Of a stretch of DNA of 64,000 bases, positions 37,451-47,194 are shown in pieces; position 1 is the first letter of the stretch; every line of letters starts with the position of its first letter. The translations under genes were made by a program, and so were the position numbers. Below the pieces are notes generated by a model. That model was given only the letters and a program-made list of their open reading frames with translations, searched no databases and was not told where the DNA came from. This DNA comes from G965237725 sp965237725 (GTDB taxonomy: Bacteria; Pseudomonadota; Gammaproteobacteria; Arenicellales; Poriferihabitantaceae). Where the stretch lies: NCBI GenBank assembly GCA_965237725.1, contig OZ250151.1, positions 3,286,001 to 3,350,000 on the forward strand. The letters run 5' to 3'.

Positions 37451-37921
37451 CTAGGACTCTAGTTTGTGATCACTGTTTCGTTGTTTGTGGTGGCGCTGGT
37501 GTTTGCTGATTCGTTTTTCCACCATCTCTTTAAGCATTAACCGCTGTTCATTTGATAGTGAGTCAGTGAAATCCGATGCAGACGCTATCATTTTCTCTGC
37601 CTGAGATTCAATGTTTGCGAGACGATCCCGAATAATTTCCATTGCCTGGTCCCGATCTAATTGTTCTTCCTCTAACAATCCGAGTAATTGGTCTAATTCA
37701 AATAGTCTTTTTTGATAAAAAGTTCGCTTGCTGTCGACAAGGGACTGGGTGAACTTCTTAAGGGCAGAATTTTGATCATCAGATAACTGTAGATTTTTTG
37801 AGATATTATTTTGTATATGATGAATTCGATTAGGATGATTATATTTATAGTACACCCCAGCACCGCTAATCAGTGCAAGTGAAAGCAACCCTACAAATAA
37901 AACTTTGGAATGAGTTCGCAT
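37451..37921 (-). CDS. Spy/CpxP-like periplasmic protein
   Basis: A 156-residue helical envelope protein. I choose ATG 37921, which has a good ribosome-binding site (ggag, 8 bases upstream), over 37969. Residues about 5-24 form a signal or anchor. The mature part has two LTxxQ-like segments: LQLSDDQNSALKKFTQSL and DSLSNEQRLMLKEMVEKR, as in Spy and CpxP. These proteins act as periplasmic chaperones and damp CpxA. Because it lies upstream of the response regulator on the same strand, it may be both target and modulator of the adjacent system. The C-terminus is rich in His, Lys and Arg (HQRHHKQRNSDHK). Confidence 0.72.
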   Translation of the reverse strand: MRTHSKVLFVGLLSLALISGAGVYYKYNHPNRIHHIQNNISKNLQLSDDQNSALKKFTQSLVDSKRTFYQKRLFELDQLLGLLEEEQLDRDQAMEIIRDRLANIESQAEKMIASASDFTDSLSNEQRLMLKEMVEKRISKHQRHHKQRNSDHKLES

Positions 37922-38052
37922 TAAGTTTCTCCGAAGATTAAGAGTTAAAGTGGAGAGACGATAATACAAATTGAGATTATTCCAATCCTTTCAGTGACGT
38001 AACGATTTGTACCAAGTTGTAACACATGCGATTGGTTCAATTTTTTGTGGGT

Positions 38053-38394
38053 TCAACTGCCCCGGTAGGTGGAATAGCCAAATGGATTTAACAGTAACGG
38101 AATATGATAATGCTGTCCATCGTCTGCAATCTGAAATGTAATCTCGACAAAGGGATAGAATACGGTTGTCTGAGTTCGATCAGAATATTCCCCAGTGTTA
38201 AAGTGCAACTTGTAAATTCCACCAGGTAATACTTCATTGTCTGATATCAGGTCAGGTACGCGACCATCCGCATCAGTTTTGCCGCTGCCAATTTTTTGCC
38301 ACTGGTTTTTGATTTGTTGATGCAATTCCACACCAACACCGATAGCGGGCGATCCCAGTGATGTATCCAGTATATGGGTTGTAATTTGGCTCAA
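38053..38394 (-). CDS. uraH: 5-hydroxyisourate hydrolase (transthyretin-like)
   Basis: Hydrolyses 5-hydroxyisourate, the product of urate oxidase, to OHCU. 113 residues, starting with TTG 38394 (MSQITTHILDTSLG); no in-frame ATG lies nearby and the start matches the family N-terminus. The active-site hallmarks are the N-terminal HILD histidine and the C-terminal YRGS tetrapeptide. uraD lies 35 bases upstream on the same strand, so the two consecutive steps are cotranscribed. The cytoplasmic location follows from the lack of a signal peptide. Confidence 0.95.
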   Translation of the reverse strand: MSQITTHILDTSLGSPAIGVGVELHQQIKNQWQKIGSGKTDADGRVPDLISDNEVLPGGIYKLHFNTGEYSDRTQTTVFYPFVEITFQIADDGQHYHIPLLLNPFGYSTYRGS

Positions 38395-38429
38395 TTTTCT
38401 GTTCTCATGTTTTCCAATGAATGCCGTCT

Positions 38430-38936
38430 TTAATTGTCGAAAAGTTTATCAATCCTGATGGCGGTAATTTTTGCCTGTTCAGCTGCGGCGATTAAAATTT
38501 CCTGCTCGCGGTCATTTTGAATTCGGGAATGTATGAACTCCAGCATTTGTGGTGCCGATTTTCCAGTTGCACAAACTATAAAGATGAACCCAAACTTATT
38601 TTCATAATCTCGATTATACCGGGCAAGTTCACCTAATACGTCATCGCTGGCATGTTCTACCGAAGATTGCTCGCTGGTTGCCAGGGAATGAGTGGTTTGA
38701 TATTTTTTCTTTAGCGAGTCGGGGTCGCCAATTTTTGGATGGCCATCAAATGCTTCAAGAAAATCCGTCTCATTCATGGTTTCCCATATTCGTATGGCTG
38801 CCAGCTGCACAGTGTCAATGGAATTAAATGGCATGGCCGCAACCATTTGTTCAACCCAGCGATTGGCGCTGCAGCACTGTGTGAATGCAATTTCAGCTTC
38901 GCTGGTTGAGAGATTGTTTAATGCGTCGAGACTCAT
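38430..38936 (-). CDS. uraD: OHCU decarboxylase
   Basis: Decarboxylates 2-oxo-4-hydroxy-4-carboxy-5-ureidoimidazoline to (S)-allantoin. I choose ATG 38936 (MSLDALNNLSTSEAE), which fits the family; the longer frame to 38978 would cross the operator. 168 residues, with the catalytic histidine in FDGHPKIGDP and the C-terminal FLxxR-type helix (EFIHSRIQNDREQEI). It heads the uraD-uraH pair. Its start lies 24 bases from a perfect RutR-type palindrome (38960-38975), and guaD diverges from the same spacer. Confidence 0.94.
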   Translation of the reverse strand: MSLDALNNLSTSEAEIAFTQCCSANRWVEQMVAAMPFNSIDTVQLAAIRIWETMNETDFLEAFDGHPKIGDPDSLKKKYQTTHSLATSEQSSVEHASDDVLGELARYNRDYENKFGFIFIVCATGKSAPQMLEFIHSRIQNDREQEILIAAAEQAKITAIRIDKLFDN

Positions 38937-38959
38937 ATTGGTTGATATTGTTATCTGAA

Positions 38960-38975
38960 TTGACCAAATGGTCAA
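38960..38975. promoter_or_regulatory. perfect RutR-type operator, uraD/guaD
   Basis: TTGACCAAATGGTCAA matches the palindrome published for E. coli RutR (TTGACCA-NN-TGGTCAA) at every fixed base. It lies between the divergent uraD (start 38936) and guaD (start 39048), so one site could control both. A likely binder is the RutR-like TetR protein at 55753-56388. Confidence 0.85.
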
Positions 38976-39047
38976 CAATGTTCTGTTTTCAGATGTACCG
39001 ATTGGCTATACTTGCCAAGGTTTATCAAATCATTTCGAAAATAATCC

Positions 39048-40367
39048 ATGACCTTATCCGCCCATCGAGGAGAAATTCTGCATTGCCTCGACGATCCAAA
39101 AAATCAGGATGTCCAGGGCGACCATAGTTGGCAATATTTTGAGGACGGGTTGCTGGTTGTCGAAGATGGATACGTTTCAAAATGTGGTAATGCCAAAAAT
39201 TTAATTGCGGATCTAGAAAAAACTGCTGAGATAAAGCAGCACGCTAATGGTTTAATCATACCGGGTATGGTTGATACCCATATTCATTATCCCCAGTGTG
39301 AGATTGTCGCCGCCTATGGCACCCAATTGATCGACTGGCTGGAGCGATACACATATCCTGCGGAATTAAAATTCAAAGATGCGGATACGGCATTTGCCAT
39401 CGCTGAGTTTTTCCTCGATGAGTTGATGCGAAATGGCACCACCACAGCCCTCGTTTTTGGTACGGTGCATCCCCAGTCCGTTGAGCAGTTTTTTAAAGCG
39501 GCTGACCGGCGAAATCTGAGAATGATTTGTGGCAAGGTTTTGATGGATCGAAATGCCCCAGCGGACTTATGTGACGACCCGGAATCGGGATATTCTGAAA
39601 GTGAAGCACTAATAAAACGATGGCATAACAAGAGTCGACTCGGTTATGCCATAACCCCACGGTTTGCACCGACATCCAGTTCTGAGCAATTGCAGCGGGC
39701 AGGGGAGTTGCTCGGGAAATATCCTGATGTGCATTTACATACGCATTTGTCTGAAAACAAACAGGAGTGTCAGTGGGTTGGTGAATTGTTCCCTGATCGA
39801 ATAGATTATCTGGATGTTTACGATCACCATGGGCTTCTCGGCAGGCGGTCTGTCTTTGCTCATGGAATTCATCTATCAGCACGAGAATGGGATAGATTGG
39901 CGGAAACTGAATCAAGCTTGGCATTTTGCCCGACCTCAAATCTGTTTATTGGCAGCGGGCTGTTTGATCTTAATAAAGCCGACCATTGTGGCGTTCGGGT
40001 TGGTTTGGGAACCGATGTTGGCGGCGGTGACAGTTTTTCACTGCTCAGAACAATTAACGAAGCTTATAAGGTACAACAACTTCAGGATGCGAATCTGGCA
40101 CCCATGAGGGCGCTGTATCTGGCGACTCTGGGTGGTGCAAGGGCGCTGGATCTGGATAACAAAATCGGTAATTTCGAGACTGGCAAAGAAGCGGATTTTG
40201 TCGTGCTTGATTACGCTGCCACACCGCTGATTAAATACAGGGTAGATGGGTGTGAAAATCTACTGGAAAAATTATTTGTGATGCAGATGCTTGGAGATGA
40301 CCGCGCGATTGGGGAAACCTGGATAATGGGAAGTCAGCAGTATTCTAAAAGAAAGTTAATACAGTAG
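39048..40367 (+). CDS. guaD: guanine deaminase
   Basis: Hydrolyses guanine to xanthine and ammonia. 439 residues, amidohydrolase superfamily. Metal site and catalytic segments: PGMVDTHIHYPQ, HTHLSENKQECQW, FAHGIHLSAREW and GLGTDVGGGDSFSLL, all in the guanine-deaminase form. The ATG at 39048 is preceded by a TATACT element (39007-39012). The operator 38960-38975 sits just upstream of that element. It supplies the substrate for XDH. The N-terminal extension (MTLSAHRGEILHCLDDP) is normal for GuaD. Confidence 0.94.
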   Translation: MTLSAHRGEILHCLDDPKNQDVQGDHSWQYFEDGLLVVEDGYVSKCGNAKNLIADLEKTAEIKQHANGLIIPGMVDTHIHYPQCEIVAAYGTQLIDWLERYTYPAELKFKDADTAFAIAEFFLDELMRNGTTTALVFGTVHPQSVEQFFKAADRRNLRMICGKVLMDRNAPADLCDDPESGYSESEALIKRWHNKSRLGYAITPRFAPTSSSEQLQRAGELLGKYPDVHLHTHLSENKQECQWVGELFPDRIDYLDVYDHHGLLGRRSVFAHGIHLSAREWDRLAETESSLAFCPTSNLFIGSGLFDLNKADHCGVRVGLGTDVGGGDSFSLLRTINEAYKVQQLQDANLAPMRALYLATLGGARALDLDNKIGNFETGKEADFVVLDYAATPLIKYRVDGCENLLEKLFVMQMLGDDRAIGETWIMGSQQYSKRKLIQ

Positions 40368-40509
40368 ACCTGGGTTAGGCGTTTATAATAGCGCCCGAAA
40401 AACAATCAACCCCAATAGTCTTCTCATAATTAACTTTCACAAAACCGAGTTCCACGTAAACGTGTCCCAAGGACCCCCAGGACACCTATAGCATTTATCC
40501 GTATCAGGT

Positions 40510-42405
40510 ATGCCAATCTATCGTATTTTTCCGCCAATACTCAATGCATCACGCCAGACTAAAGCTGCAATAATAGCAGTCCTGGATGTAGTCCTGATTT
40601 TGGCGTCCCTGTGGCTGTCTTTTTTTCTGCGTCTGGACACGTTTGAGCTGCCTGACCATCGGATTTACTATCTCGGTCTGACCGCACCGATTATTGCCTT
40701 TCCAATATTCATGCGCAATGGTTTGTATCGAGCGGTTATTCGATACCTCACTGCGGATGTAATCTGGGCTGTACTGCGTGCAGTGACCATCTATTGCATG
40801 ATTTGGGCATTGGTTGTGATGTTTTCCGGTGTGCCTGGTGTGCCCCGATCGGTCATATTAATTAATTGGGTTGTATGTTTAATACTGGTTGGTGGCTCCA
40901 GGTTCTTTTCCCAATGGATAATTAACGTATACCTGACCTCGATGCAGGGGACCAACGGTAGCGCTAATCGAAAAAAAGTCTTTGTCTATGGCGCAGGGGA
41001 GGCAGGCATACAATTGGTTTCCGGACTTTCTTCTCATCTCGAAACTGAGGTTGTGGGATTTATTGATGACTCGAAGCTATTACACAATCAGATTATCAAG
41101 GGCCTCCGAGTTTATCCATCCCACAGCCTTGATGGTTTGATTGCAAAACTCGGTGTAACGGAAATTCTTCTGGCTATGCCTTCAGCCTCCAGGGGACGCC
41201 GCACGGAAATTCTGACCATGCTCGAACCTCTGCCGGTTCAGGTACGGACGTTGCCCGATATTGCCGCCATCGCTTCGGGTAAAGTCAAGGTGCAGGATAT
41301 TCGTGAGCTCGATATTGCTGACTTGCTTGGCAGGGAATCTGTGGCGCCTAATGAAACCTTGCTGCGTAAAATTATCGATAACAGGGTGGTTATGGTTACC
41401 GGCGCTGGCGGTTCCATTGGATCAGAGTTGTGCAGGCAAATCGCCATGCTCGAGCCGAAGAAACTGGTATTGTATGAGCAAAGCGAATTTAATTTATACA
41501 GCATCGATCGAGAATTGCGACCACGTGAAATTGAATACGTTTCAATACTGGGTTCCGTCCACGACGCCGACTATATTTCGGATCAATGTACAAAACACAA
41601 GGTAGACACAATCTTTCACGCTGCAGCCTACAAACACGTACCCCTGGTTGAGGCGAATCCCGAGATGGGTGTGATTAATAATATTGTTGGCACATACGCC
41701 GCTGCAATGGCTGCGATTAGGGCTAGAGTTTCGTGTTTCGTTATGATCTCCACGGACAAAGCTGTTCGTCCAACCAATATTATGGGCGCAACAAAACGAT
41801 TTTCTGAGTTAATGCTTCAGTCGATAAATGACCATGAAATTAGAGATCAGACCAGTTTCATTATTGTCCGCTTTGGTAATGTAATCGATTCATCGGGCTC
41901 TGTGATTCCCCTGTTTCGGGAGCAAATAAACCACAGCGGTCCGGTAACGGTTACTGATCCTGAGGTGACTCGTTATTTCATGACCATTCCCGAAGCGTCA
42001 CAACTGGTTATTCAGGCCGGTGCAATGGGTGAGGGCGGTGAGGTTTTTGTTCTGGATATGGGAGAGTCAGTAAGAATCTATGACCTGGCAGAAAAAATGA
42101 TTAAATTGAGCGGATTAAATATTAAAAATGCTGATAATCTCGATGGTGACATAGAAATCGAATTTTCCGGATTGCGGGCGGGTGAGAAATTACATGAAGA
42201 GCTTTTAATTGGTGACAATGTATCTACTACCCAGCATGACCGAATTATGATGGCAAGTGAAAAATTTTTGTCGTGGGATGAAATTGAGCCCAGGCTACGT
42301 AAGCTGGAATCAGAATCCCGACTAGGGGATGTTGAGGGAATTAAGGCATCTCTGGCCGCAGTGGTTGAAGGTTATTCCCCTAGCTGCGAATCAATCGGAA
42401 AGTAG
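40510..42405 (+). CDS. CapD/FlaA1-type nucleotide-sugar dehydratase, membrane-anchored
   Basis: A 631-residue protein of the WbpM/CapD class that converts UDP-GlcNAc to a 4-keto-6-deoxy sugar for surface polysaccharide. Four N-terminal membrane helices (to about residue 135), a CoA-binding-like domain (VFVYGAGEAGIQLVSGL), then an extended SDR domain with TGAGGSIGSELCRQ and STDKAVRPTNIMGATKR; the latter has the Met-x3-Lys used instead of Tyr-x3-Lys. No other polysaccharide genes adjoin it; it lies between guaD and xdhC and converges on xdhC with 21 bases between stops. It is probably unrelated to the purine genes. Confidence 0.9.
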   Translation: MPIYRIFPPILNASRQTKAAIIAVLDVVLILASLWLSFFLRLDTFELPDHRIYYLGLTAPIIAFPIFMRNGLYRAVIRYLTADVIWAVLRAVTIYCMIWALVVMFSGVPGVPRSVILINWVVCLILVGGSRFFSQWIINVYLTSMQGTNGSANRKKVFVYGAGEAGIQLVSGLSSHLETEVVGFIDDSKLLHNQIIKGLRVYPSHSLDGLIAKLGVTEILLAMPSASRGRRTEILTMLEPLPVQVRTLPDIAAIASGKVKVQDIRELDIADLLGRESVAPNETLLRKIIDNRVVMVTGAGGSIGSELCRQIAMLEPKKLVLYEQSEFNLYSIDRELRPREIEYVSILGSVHDADYISDQCTKHKVDTIFHAAAYKHVPLVEANPEMGVINNIVGTYAAAMAAIRARVSCFVMISTDKAVRPTNIMGATKRFSELMLQSINDHEIRDQTSFIIVRFGNVIDSSGSVIPLFREQINHSGPVTVTDPEVTRYFMTIPEASQLVIQAGAMGEGGEVFVLDMGESVRIYDLAEKMIKLSGLNIKNADNLDGDIEIEFSGLRAGEKLHEELLIGDNVSTTQHDRIMMASEKFLSWDEIEPRLRKLESESRLGDVEGIKASLAAVVEGYSPSCESIGK

Positions 42406-42426
42406 ATCAGATGAAAGTAATCAGTT

Positions 42427-43278
42427 CTATTTCTTCGATAATTCGACAACCTTCATCTTTCGTTGATCTCTGGCAACCTGAGTATTGTCCGAGTTTAAAT
42501 CGTGTAACCTGATCAACTGTCCGGCTACTGAAACCGCCACTTCCATAGGTCGTTTTCCTGGAATCTGTTCAAGTCCAATGGGACAGGTCAGTCGTTTGAT
42601 TTCATAATCGCTAAATTGTTTTCGCGAAAGCCGGTTTTTAAACTTGGCAGCTTTTGATTTTGATCCAATCAGCCCACAATACTGAAAATCATTTCGAGAC
42701 AAAATAGCCTCCACCAATTGCATGTCCATTTCGTGGCTATGGGTCATCACCAGAAAGTAGGCATCGGTCGGGCAGTCTTCCACCGCGCTTTCAGGGGTGT
42801 CCATGATCACAACCTCAATATTTGCGTTAAGTGTTTTATTCGCTTCAATTTCCAGGTATTCCGGCCGCGAATCAATCCACTTTATTTGACAGGGAAGCTC
42901 AGCGAGTATGGAAATTAAAGCTTTACCCACGTGGCCGGCACCAAAAATCACGATATTAAAATTTTTTGCTTCAATGCGTTCAAACAATAATTCAACCTTG
43001 CCGCCACAACACTGCACTAAATCTTTTCCCAGGGTGAATGTTTCTCGAAGAATTTTGTTGGTTCTGCTTCCCGGGCTGGTCGCCAGCATGGTTCGTGCTT
43101 TGTCGATCGCGCGAAATTCCAGATTACCACCGCCAATGGTGTCATAAATTTGTTGCTCATCAACCACCATTTTGGTCGCAGCGTTCCGCGGGGCTGAACC
43201 CTCCACGGATAATACGGTAACAACAACAAAAATTTTGTCTCGCCGGGAAAGTTCTGATATCGCCTGAATCCAGTTCAT
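42427..43278 (-). CDS. xdhC: xanthine dehydrogenase accessory protein XdhC
   Basis: Binds and sulfurates the molybdenum cofactor and delivers it to the XDH large subunit. 283 residues. Segments FGAGHVGKALISILAELP (Rossmann-like nucleotide or cofactor site) and CPIGLEQIPGKRPMEVAVSVAGQLI are family-typical, as is GGGNLEF near the N-terminus. It overlaps the xdhB stop by 4 bases (ATGA) and is the last gene of xdhA-xdhB-xdhC, so production is coupled to the enzyme. Confidence 0.93.
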   Translation of the reverse strand: MNWIQAISELSRRDKIFVVVTVLSVEGSAPRNAATKMVVDEQQIYDTIGGGNLEFRAIDKARTMLATSPGSRTNKILRETFTLGKDLVQCCGGKVELLFERIEAKNFNIVIFGAGHVGKALISILAELPCQIKWIDSRPEYLEIEANKTLNANIEVVIMDTPESAVEDCPTDAYFLVMTHSHEMDMQLVEAILSRNDFQYCGLIGSKSKAAKFKNRLSRKQFSDYEIKRLTCPIGLEQIPGKRPMEVAVSVAGQLIRLHDLNSDNTQVARDQRKMKVVELSKK

Positions 43279-45590
43279 GATGGATTAATTTTTAACTGGG
43301 TTACCACTCTCAAAATCTCTTCCGGGGTGGCGGGAGCATGGAGTTGGGGGAAAAATTGATGATCTTTAACCGCGGCGATAGCATCACGGATAGCGCACCA
43401 GGTGGAAATTGCCAGCATCAGGGGCGGCTCACCGACAGCTTTGGATCTGAAAATTGTCGGTTCTTCGTTGGGATTATTTTCAAACAACTTTACATTAAAT
43501 ACATCTGGTGTATCACCAATAGCAGGAATTTTATAGGTTGCGGGCCCATCGCTAAGTAGTTTTCCAGAATCATTCCATTTCAATTCTTCGGAAGTAAGCC
43601 AGCCCACGCCCTGAATAAAGCCGCCTTCAACCTGTCCGAGGTCCACTGCCGGATTTATTGAACGGCCAACGTCATGAATGATATCAGCGCGTAGTAATTT
43701 GAATTCGCCCGTTAAGGTATCAATCAAGACTTCTGAAACCGCAGCCCCATTAGCAAAGTAATAAAATGGATGGCCCAAGGCCTTTTCCCTGTCGTAGTAA
43801 ATTTTTGGTGTCTTGTAAAATCCAGTGGCGGATAGTGAAACTCGACCGAGCCAGGCTTCTTTTGTAATTTGTTCGAAAGGAAAAAATTTATTTTTTACAC
43901 GAACGCGATCATTTACAAATTCAATTTCGGTTTCCTGGACTTGGTATTTTTCTGTAAGAAATTCAATCAGCCGGGCTTTAATTGTTTGGGCTGCATTTAA
44001 CGCTGCCATACCATTAATATCCGTCCCCGATGACGCTGCGGTGGGGGAGGTGTTTGGTACTTTATCCGTGCGCGTGGCCGACACAATTATCCTATTCGGA
44101 TTGACCTGGAATTCTTCGGCAACAATTTGCACAATTTTTATCATCAGACCCTGGCCCATTTCTGTGCCACCATGATTTAAATGAATACTGCCATCGGTAT
44201 AAATGTGGATCAACGCTCCGGCCTGATTCAAATGTGAAACCGTAAATGATATTCCAAATTTAACCGGCGTGAGCGCCAGCCCTTTTTTTAAGACAGGGCT
44301 TTTTTGGTTAAATGTCTGAATTTCTTTTCTACGTTTCCAGTACTGTGACTCTGATTCCAGTTGTTCGATGATCTCAGGGATATTGAACGCCTCAATTTTC
44401 TGGTGGTATGGCGTGATGTTTTTGTCGACGGTATTGTAAAAATTGAGTTTCCGAATCTCCAGCGGATCTTTTTTTAAACAGAATGCAATTTCGTCGATTA
44501 CCGCTTCCATCGCAATCATCCCCTGAGGACCACCGAATCCTCGAAAGGCAGTGTTGGAAACGGTATGGGTTTTACAGCGCAGTCCGGTTATATGGGCGTG
44601 AGGAAGATAATAAGCGTTGTCACAGTGGAACATGGCGCGATCCACAATGGCATCAGAGAGGTCAGGGGAAAATCCGCATTGTCCTGCGAGCAAGTATTTA
44701 ATGGCCAGTATTTTTCCTTCATCGGTAAAGCCAACCTGATAGCTATTAATAAAATTGTGTCGCTTCCCGGTCATAACCATGTCGTCCTGGCGGGACAATT
44801 TACAAGTTACCGCCTCACCCAGCCTGGCAGCGAAAACCGCTGCTATACAGGACCAGGGTGCGGCGTGGGTTTCTTTTCCACCAAAACCACCACCCATTCG
44901 CCGCGCCACCACATCGACCTTATTCATGGGAATATCCAGAACCTCTGCGACCAGTTTCTGGGATTCTGTGGGGTTCTGGGTCGAGGTGTAAACCGTCATT
45001 CCACCATCCTCCCCAGGAATCACAATAGAGGCCTGGCCTTCGAGATAAAATTGTTCCTGACCGCCCACAATCAATTGCGAGCGAACGACATTGGGCGAGT
45101 TATTTAATGCGTCATCAGCATCACCTCTGGACATGGAATGAGGGGGCCGCACATAAAATTCATCATCCATGGCCGCTTTTAAATCCAATACGGGTTCGAA
45201 CTCCTGATACTCAATTTCAGCCAGGGTCACTGCTTTTCTTGCCTGGGAATGGCTGGTCGCGGCCACTGCAAAAAGCGGTTGACCAAAATACTCAATTTTG
45301 TCATTGACCAACAATGGGTCACCGGGAAATACCGGGCCAATATCGATGGCGCCGGGAATATCGCTTGAGGTAATCACATCCACCACGCCGGGTGACGATT
45401 TTACTTTTTCCAGGTCCAGCTTTTTAATTTTGCCATGAGCGATTTTACTTCCCCCCACACAGGCATAGTACTGAACCTGTAAAGGCGGTTGATCATCCAC
45501 ATAAACCGCTTCACCACTGACGTGCTTGTGTGCGCTGTCATGAGCCAGAGATTTGCCAACGTGCTTGTGATGGCCATCCATCTTATCCAT
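43275..45590 (-). CDS. xdhB: xanthine dehydrogenase large (molybdopterin) subunit
   Basis: Molybdopterin subunit that oxidises hypoxanthine to xanthine and xanthine to urate. At 771 residues it has the bacterial split-enzyme length. Visible: GGQEQFYLEGQ, RRMGGGFGGKE (molybdopterin contact), TAFRGFGGPQG (the Arg that positions substrate), and the catalytic Glu in GEPPLMLA near the C-terminus. It overlaps xdhA by 8 bases and xdhC by 4, so all three are translated together. Cytoplasmic. Confidence 0.96.
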   Translation of the reverse strand: MDKMDGHHKHVGKSLAHDSAHKHVSGEAVYVDDQPPLQVQYYACVGGSKIAHGKIKKLDLEKVKSSPGVVDVITSSDIPGAIDIGPVFPGDPLLVNDKIEYFGQPLFAVAATSHSQARKAVTLAEIEYQEFEPVLDLKAAMDDEFYVRPPHSMSRGDADDALNNSPNVVRSQLIVGGQEQFYLEGQASIVIPGEDGGMTVYTSTQNPTESQKLVAEVLDIPMNKVDVVARRMGGGFGGKETHAAPWSCIAAVFAARLGEAVTCKLSRQDDMVMTGKRHNFINSYQVGFTDEGKILAIKYLLAGQCGFSPDLSDAIVDRAMFHCDNAYYLPHAHITGLRCKTHTVSNTAFRGFGGPQGMIAMEAVIDEIAFCLKKDPLEIRKLNFYNTVDKNITPYHQKIEAFNIPEIIEQLESESQYWKRRKEIQTFNQKSPVLKKGLALTPVKFGISFTVSHLNQAGALIHIYTDGSIHLNHGGTEMGQGLMIKIVQIVAEEFQVNPNRIIVSATRTDKVPNTSPTAASSGTDINGMAALNAAQTIKARLIEFLTEKYQVQETEIEFVNDRVRVKNKFFPFEQITKEAWLGRVSLSATGFYKTPKIYYDREKALGHPFYYFANGAAVSEVLIDTLTGEFKLLRADIIHDVGRSINPAVDLGQVEGGFIQGVGWLTSEELKWNDSGKLLSDGPATYKIPAIGDTPDVFNVKLFENNPNEEPTIFRSKAVGEPPLMLAISTWCAIRDAIAAVKDHQFFPQLHAPATPEEILRVVTQLKINPS

Positions 45591-47028
45591 GGGTGGCCAC
45601 CGAAACTGGAATGTCTGGATGGGTTAATTCATAGCGCAACCGAACCAACAAGTTTTGACAAACCTGCATACGATAATAGGCCGTGGCCCGCACATCATCG
45701 ATGGGCTGGAAATCCTCGGTAAGGGCCTGCTGGGCTGCTGCTATCACTTCGACGCTGAGGGGATTACCCAACAGTGCCTTTTCACAGGATAAAGCTCGTT
45801 TGGGAATTGCCGCCATTCCACCCATTGCAATTCGAATCGATTTTACAATGTTGCCGTCCATTTGCAAATAAAACACAGCGCACACAGCTGAGATATCATC
45901 GTCTAGTCGTTTGCTGATCTTATAAATTTTCAGTTTATAAGAATCTTTTGCCCTGGGAATGGAAACAGAACGAATGAACTCACCCCGTCTTAATGTGGTT
46001 TTTCGATAACCAACAAAAAAACTTTCAATCTTTTGCTTTCGTTTACCCTTACTGCTTTGTAATTCCAGTTCTGCATCCAGTGCCAAAAATACCGGCGGCA
46101 GGTCACCAATGGGTGATGCATTTGCAACATTGCCAACTACGGTACCCAGGTTTCGCACCTGCCTCGAGCCAAACCGCAACAACAGATCATTCAACTCGGC
46201 ATAGTCTTTTGCGATTACGTCAGAAAAGTCGGTCAAAGATACACCGGCACCTATTTCAAAATGTGTTTTTCTGGTCTGAATTTTTTTCAGTTCGGCAATA
46301 TTTCCCAGATAAATTATCTGATCAATGGGTTTTAACTGTTGAGTCACTTCCAGCGCCAGATCAGTTCCGCCACCGAGTAGTCGTGCCCTGGGGTGGTTTG
46401 CAATTAATTCGCAAAGAGCTTTAACTGTTTTTGGATTGGAAAAGTCTCGACTATTTGGTTTTGTAGATTTATTTAATTTAGCCAGTATTTGCCGGAATTT
46501 CGATTCATTAGCGCTAAATTTATCTTTACCAGGGTTTGCCGTAGAGTCCATGGCCGCATTAATTATTGGCTTGTATCCAGTACAGCGGCACAGATTCCCA
46601 CCCAGATATTCTTCAATATTATGCTTTCGCTGCGCAATGGAAGATTTTGGCGGGGTGTTTTTGTATAGCGTAAATAGTGACATGATAAATCCCGGCGTAC
46701 AAAAACCACACTGGGATCCATGGTGGTCGACCATTGCTGTTTGCACAGGATGAAGTTGGTTTTGATTTTTTAAATGTTCTACGGTAATCAACTGTTTGCC
46801 GTGCAATGCGCCGAGAAAGGTGATACAGCTATTACAATTTTGATATCGCAGTTTTTCGTTGTCATCGTCGACAATAACCACAGTGCAGGCACCACAGTCA
46901 CCGGATGCGCAACCTTCTTTTGTGCCGCACAGGTGTTGGTGATCACGAAGATAATCCAGAATAGTCAGGTCAGCTCGATCATCTTCGACCTGAACTACTT
47001 CGGTGTTTAACAAAAATTCAATCATCAA
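45583..47028 (-). CDS. xdhA: xanthine dehydrogenase small (Fe-S/FAD) subunit
   Basis: Carries two 2Fe-2S clusters and FAD and hands electrons from the molybdenum centre to NAD. 481 residues. N-terminal plant-type ferredoxin domain (GCASGDCGACTV), second cluster domain (CGFCTPGF and CRCTGY), and a C-terminal FAD domain (LLGGGTDLALEVTQ, RNLGTVVGNVANASPIGD). Start MMIEFL, with two adjacent ATGs at 47028 and 47025. It is the first gene of the xdhABC operon, and a near RutR-type palindrome lies 16 bases upstream. Confidence 0.96.
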   Translation of the reverse strand: MMIEFLLNTEVVQVEDDRADLTILDYLRDHQHLCGTKEGCASGDCGACTVVIVDDDNEKLRYQNCNSCITFLGALHGKQLITVEHLKNQNQLHPVQTAMVDHHGSQCGFCTPGFIMSLFTLYKNTPPKSSIAQRKHNIEEYLGGNLCRCTGYKPIINAAMDSTANPGKDKFSANESKFRQILAKLNKSTKPNSRDFSNPKTVKALCELIANHPRARLLGGGTDLALEVTQQLKPIDQIIYLGNIAELKKIQTRKTHFEIGAGVSLTDFSDVIAKDYAELNDLLLRFGSRQVRNLGTVVGNVANASPIGDLPPVFLALDAELELQSSKGKRKQKIESFFVGYRKTTLRRGEFIRSVSIPRAKDSYKLKIYKISKRLDDDISAVCAVFYLQMDGNIVKSIRIAMGGMAAIPKRALSCEKALLGNPLSVEVIAAAQQALTEDFQPIDDVRATAYYRMQVCQNLLVRLRYELTHPDIPVSVATHG

Positions 47029-47044
47029 TGCAGAGTTTAAAAAG

Positions 47045-47060
47045 CTGACTATTTGGTCAA
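47045..47060. promoter_or_regulatory. near RutR-type operator before xdhA
   Basis: CTGACTATTTGGTCAA matches the RutR palindrome at 12 of 14 fixed positions; the half nearer 47060 is perfect. It lies 16 bases upstream of the xdhA start. On the minus strand a TAAAAT box (47062-47067) and a TTGTTT box (47086-47091), 18 bases apart, would place it at the start of transcription, where a bound repressor would block. Confidence 0.65.
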
Positions 47061-47194
47061 CATTTTAGCACCGTGATCACTGGTAAAACAACGATTTATC
47101 TTAAGCTTGAAAAGTCAGTACCCTGGGATGGAGGTTTTCATTTAAGCAGATGGTTGAGAAATATTCGTTTTCACTGGTTTTCAGCTCATTTCAA

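Noticed and set aside
40368..40509. JUMPstart-like or other polysaccharide promoter element before the CapD-like gene
   Set aside because: A TATAAT at 40384-40389 lacks a convincing -35 partner, and no JUMPstart core was found.
40510..42405. CapD-like dehydratase as part of a capsule or O-antigen cluster
   Set aside because: No glycosyltransferase, flippase or other sugar gene adjoins it; it stands alone between purine genes.
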